A DNA stretch of 7,311 nucleotides from an uncultured bacterium (GTDB taxonomy: Bacteria > Bacteroidota > Bacteroidia > Bacteroidales > Paludibacteraceae), in assembly GCA_947074225.1 (NCBI GenBank), contig CAMTOX010000090.1:1-7311 (forward strand), in the 5' to 3' direction. The translations under genes were made by a program, and so were the position numbers. Every line of letters starts with the position of its first letter. Within the stretch, counting starts at the first letter, position 1. Below are positions 6,727-7,311 of this stretch, one piece after another. The notes under the pieces were generated by a model, which was given only the letters and a program-made list of their open reading frames with translations, was not told where the DNA came from and did not search any database.

Positions 6727-7209
6727 CTAATCATCTTCATAAAGCAAGCTCCTATCTTGCTCTGGCACACATGAAATAAAATTATCTATCCTAAAAGGCT
6801 CCCAGCCTAACTCTGTTGCCATAAGCTCTCGCACCTTGTTATAATCTTTCTGCGACACCTTTTTCATCAACCGTATTAGCTGATAAAAGAGTTCTTGCAG
6901 TTGTTCACTTTTATCGGCGCCGGCAAACTTCACAGCAAAAAGGTACCCCTTTACTGCTCCCTTAATATCGCCCAACGCCTCCATTAATGTGGCCCAATGG
7001 AGCCAACTATCGTAAAGCCAGACACGTTCAGTGCCATCCAACCCCACTTGGGGGTAGGCTTCTAAAAGATCGGCAATACGTTCCAGCAATTGTGGCATCT
7101 CACCAATACAACGCGATTGCCACAACAAATCGGTCAAATCAAACTGAGCAGCTATTAGGCGTTGAATATTCAAAAATGATACATGCCTATCGTACTCTAT
7201 TTCACACAA
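6727..7209 (-). CDS. Helical, TPR-like protein of unknown function; possibly the C-terminal part of a broken gene
   Basis: The frame gives 160 residues if started at the TTG at 7209. It is almost entirely helical in character, with no signal peptide or membrane segment. Residues about 66-95 (WLHWATLMEALGDIKGAVKG and onward) show the small-large pattern of a TPR helix pair (A..LG....A...Y..A), which suggests a protein-binding scaffold. The C-terminus ends in an acidic EDD. The start is doubtful: there is no ATG until residue 38, and the frame continues upstream through six more codons to a TAA (7225-7227), beyond which the preceding reading frame is in the same phase. It may therefore be a true gene with a TTG start or the 3' part of a gene split by a nonsense codon. 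It ends 195 bases before the next gene. Confidence 0.6.
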   Translation of the reverse strand: MCEIEYDRHVSFLNIQRLIAAQFDLTDLLWQSRCIGEMPQLLERIADLLEAYPQVGLDGTERVWLYDSWLHWATLMEALGDIKGAVKGYLFAVKFAGADKSEQLQELFYQLIRLMKKVSQKDYNKVRELMATELGWEPFRIDNFISCVPEQDRSLLYEDD

Positions 7210-7224
7210 CGCTATATAACGATG

Positions 7225-7311
7225 TTAATAATTCCATAAAGGCTCATCGCCCACTTCTACCTCCTGCATCTCAAGAAACTGTTTCAAGGATTGACGTAGA
7301 ACCAACAGACC
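7225..7311 (-). CDS. C-terminal end of a gene continuing beyond the window
   Basis: Twenty-eight codons and a TAA stop are visible, running in from the right edge. The residues (GLLVLRQSLKQFLEMQEVEV then GDEPLWNY) form a probable amphipathic helix and an acidic, aromatic tail. No family can be named from this fragment. The frame matches that of the reading frame at 6727-7209, with only the TAA and five sense codons before the TTG assigned to that gene. Either this is the natural end of an upstream gene in the same operon, or the two are halves of one interrupted helical protein. Confidence 0.6.
   Translation of the reverse strand, partial: GLLVLRQSLKQFLEMQEVEVGDEPLWNY

Noticed and set aside
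6721..6730. Perfect 10-bp palindrome TTAGGCCTAA overlapping the stop codon of the TPR-like gene
   Set aside because: It has no loop, so it cannot form a useful RNA hairpin, and there is no T-run. It may be an operator, but nothing supports that.
7225..7227. Reassignment of TAA to an amino acid, suggested by two reading frames broken by TAA
   Set aside because: The 1115-codon AAA+ gene and the antiporter contain no internal TAA, so the codon is not being read as sense in this genome.

Overview
The window looks like chromosomal DNA of a Bacteroidota bacterium, most likely order Bacteroidales. The evidence is an exact Bacteroides-type promoter (TTTG-N20-TATATTTG) before one gene, A/T-rich leaders without clear Shine-Dalgarno sequences, a short lipoprotein with an LVSC lipobox, and AT-rich intergenic DNA. 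I cannot name genus or species. I see no rRNA, tRNA, CRISPR array, insertion sequence or recognisable mobile element.

Layout, left to right. (1) 37-1356, plus strand: a polytopic cation/proton antiporter with a strongly acidic C-terminal tail. (2) 1357-1641: a convergent intergenic region with a weak hairpin after the antiporter, a longer imperfect hairpin at 1454-1493, and a perfect 14-bp hairpin at 1580-1613 that can stop transcription from both sides. (3) 1642-4989, minus strand: a 1115-residue protein with a beta-rich N-terminal region and three CbbX/SpoVK-type AAA+ modules. Only the middle module keeps the full set of catalytic motifs. (4) 4990-5304: a gap with no convincing gene. (5) 5305-5694, minus: a small lipoprotein of unknown function. 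(6) 5695-6051: a gap holding a plus-strand reading frame broken by one TAA and preceded by a promoter-like sequence, probably a gene remnant. (7) 6052-6531, minus: a 159-residue protein of unknown function whose start is fixed by the promoter. (8) 6727-7209, minus: a helical, TPR-like protein. (9) 7225-7311, minus: the C-terminal end of another reading frame, in the same frame as (8) and separated from it by one TAA codon.

How the genes relate. All genes from 7311 down to 1642 point the same way, but the gaps of about 195, 357 and 315 bases, plus the internal promoter, argue for separate transcription units rather than one tight operon. The AAA+ protein is the most distinctive element. Its single competent module flanked by two degenerate ones suggests a remodelling machine with regulatory or structural rings. 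The small lipoprotein, the TPR-like protein and the 159-residue protein are possible partners only by position. The antiporter is a convergent, probably unrelated neighbour.
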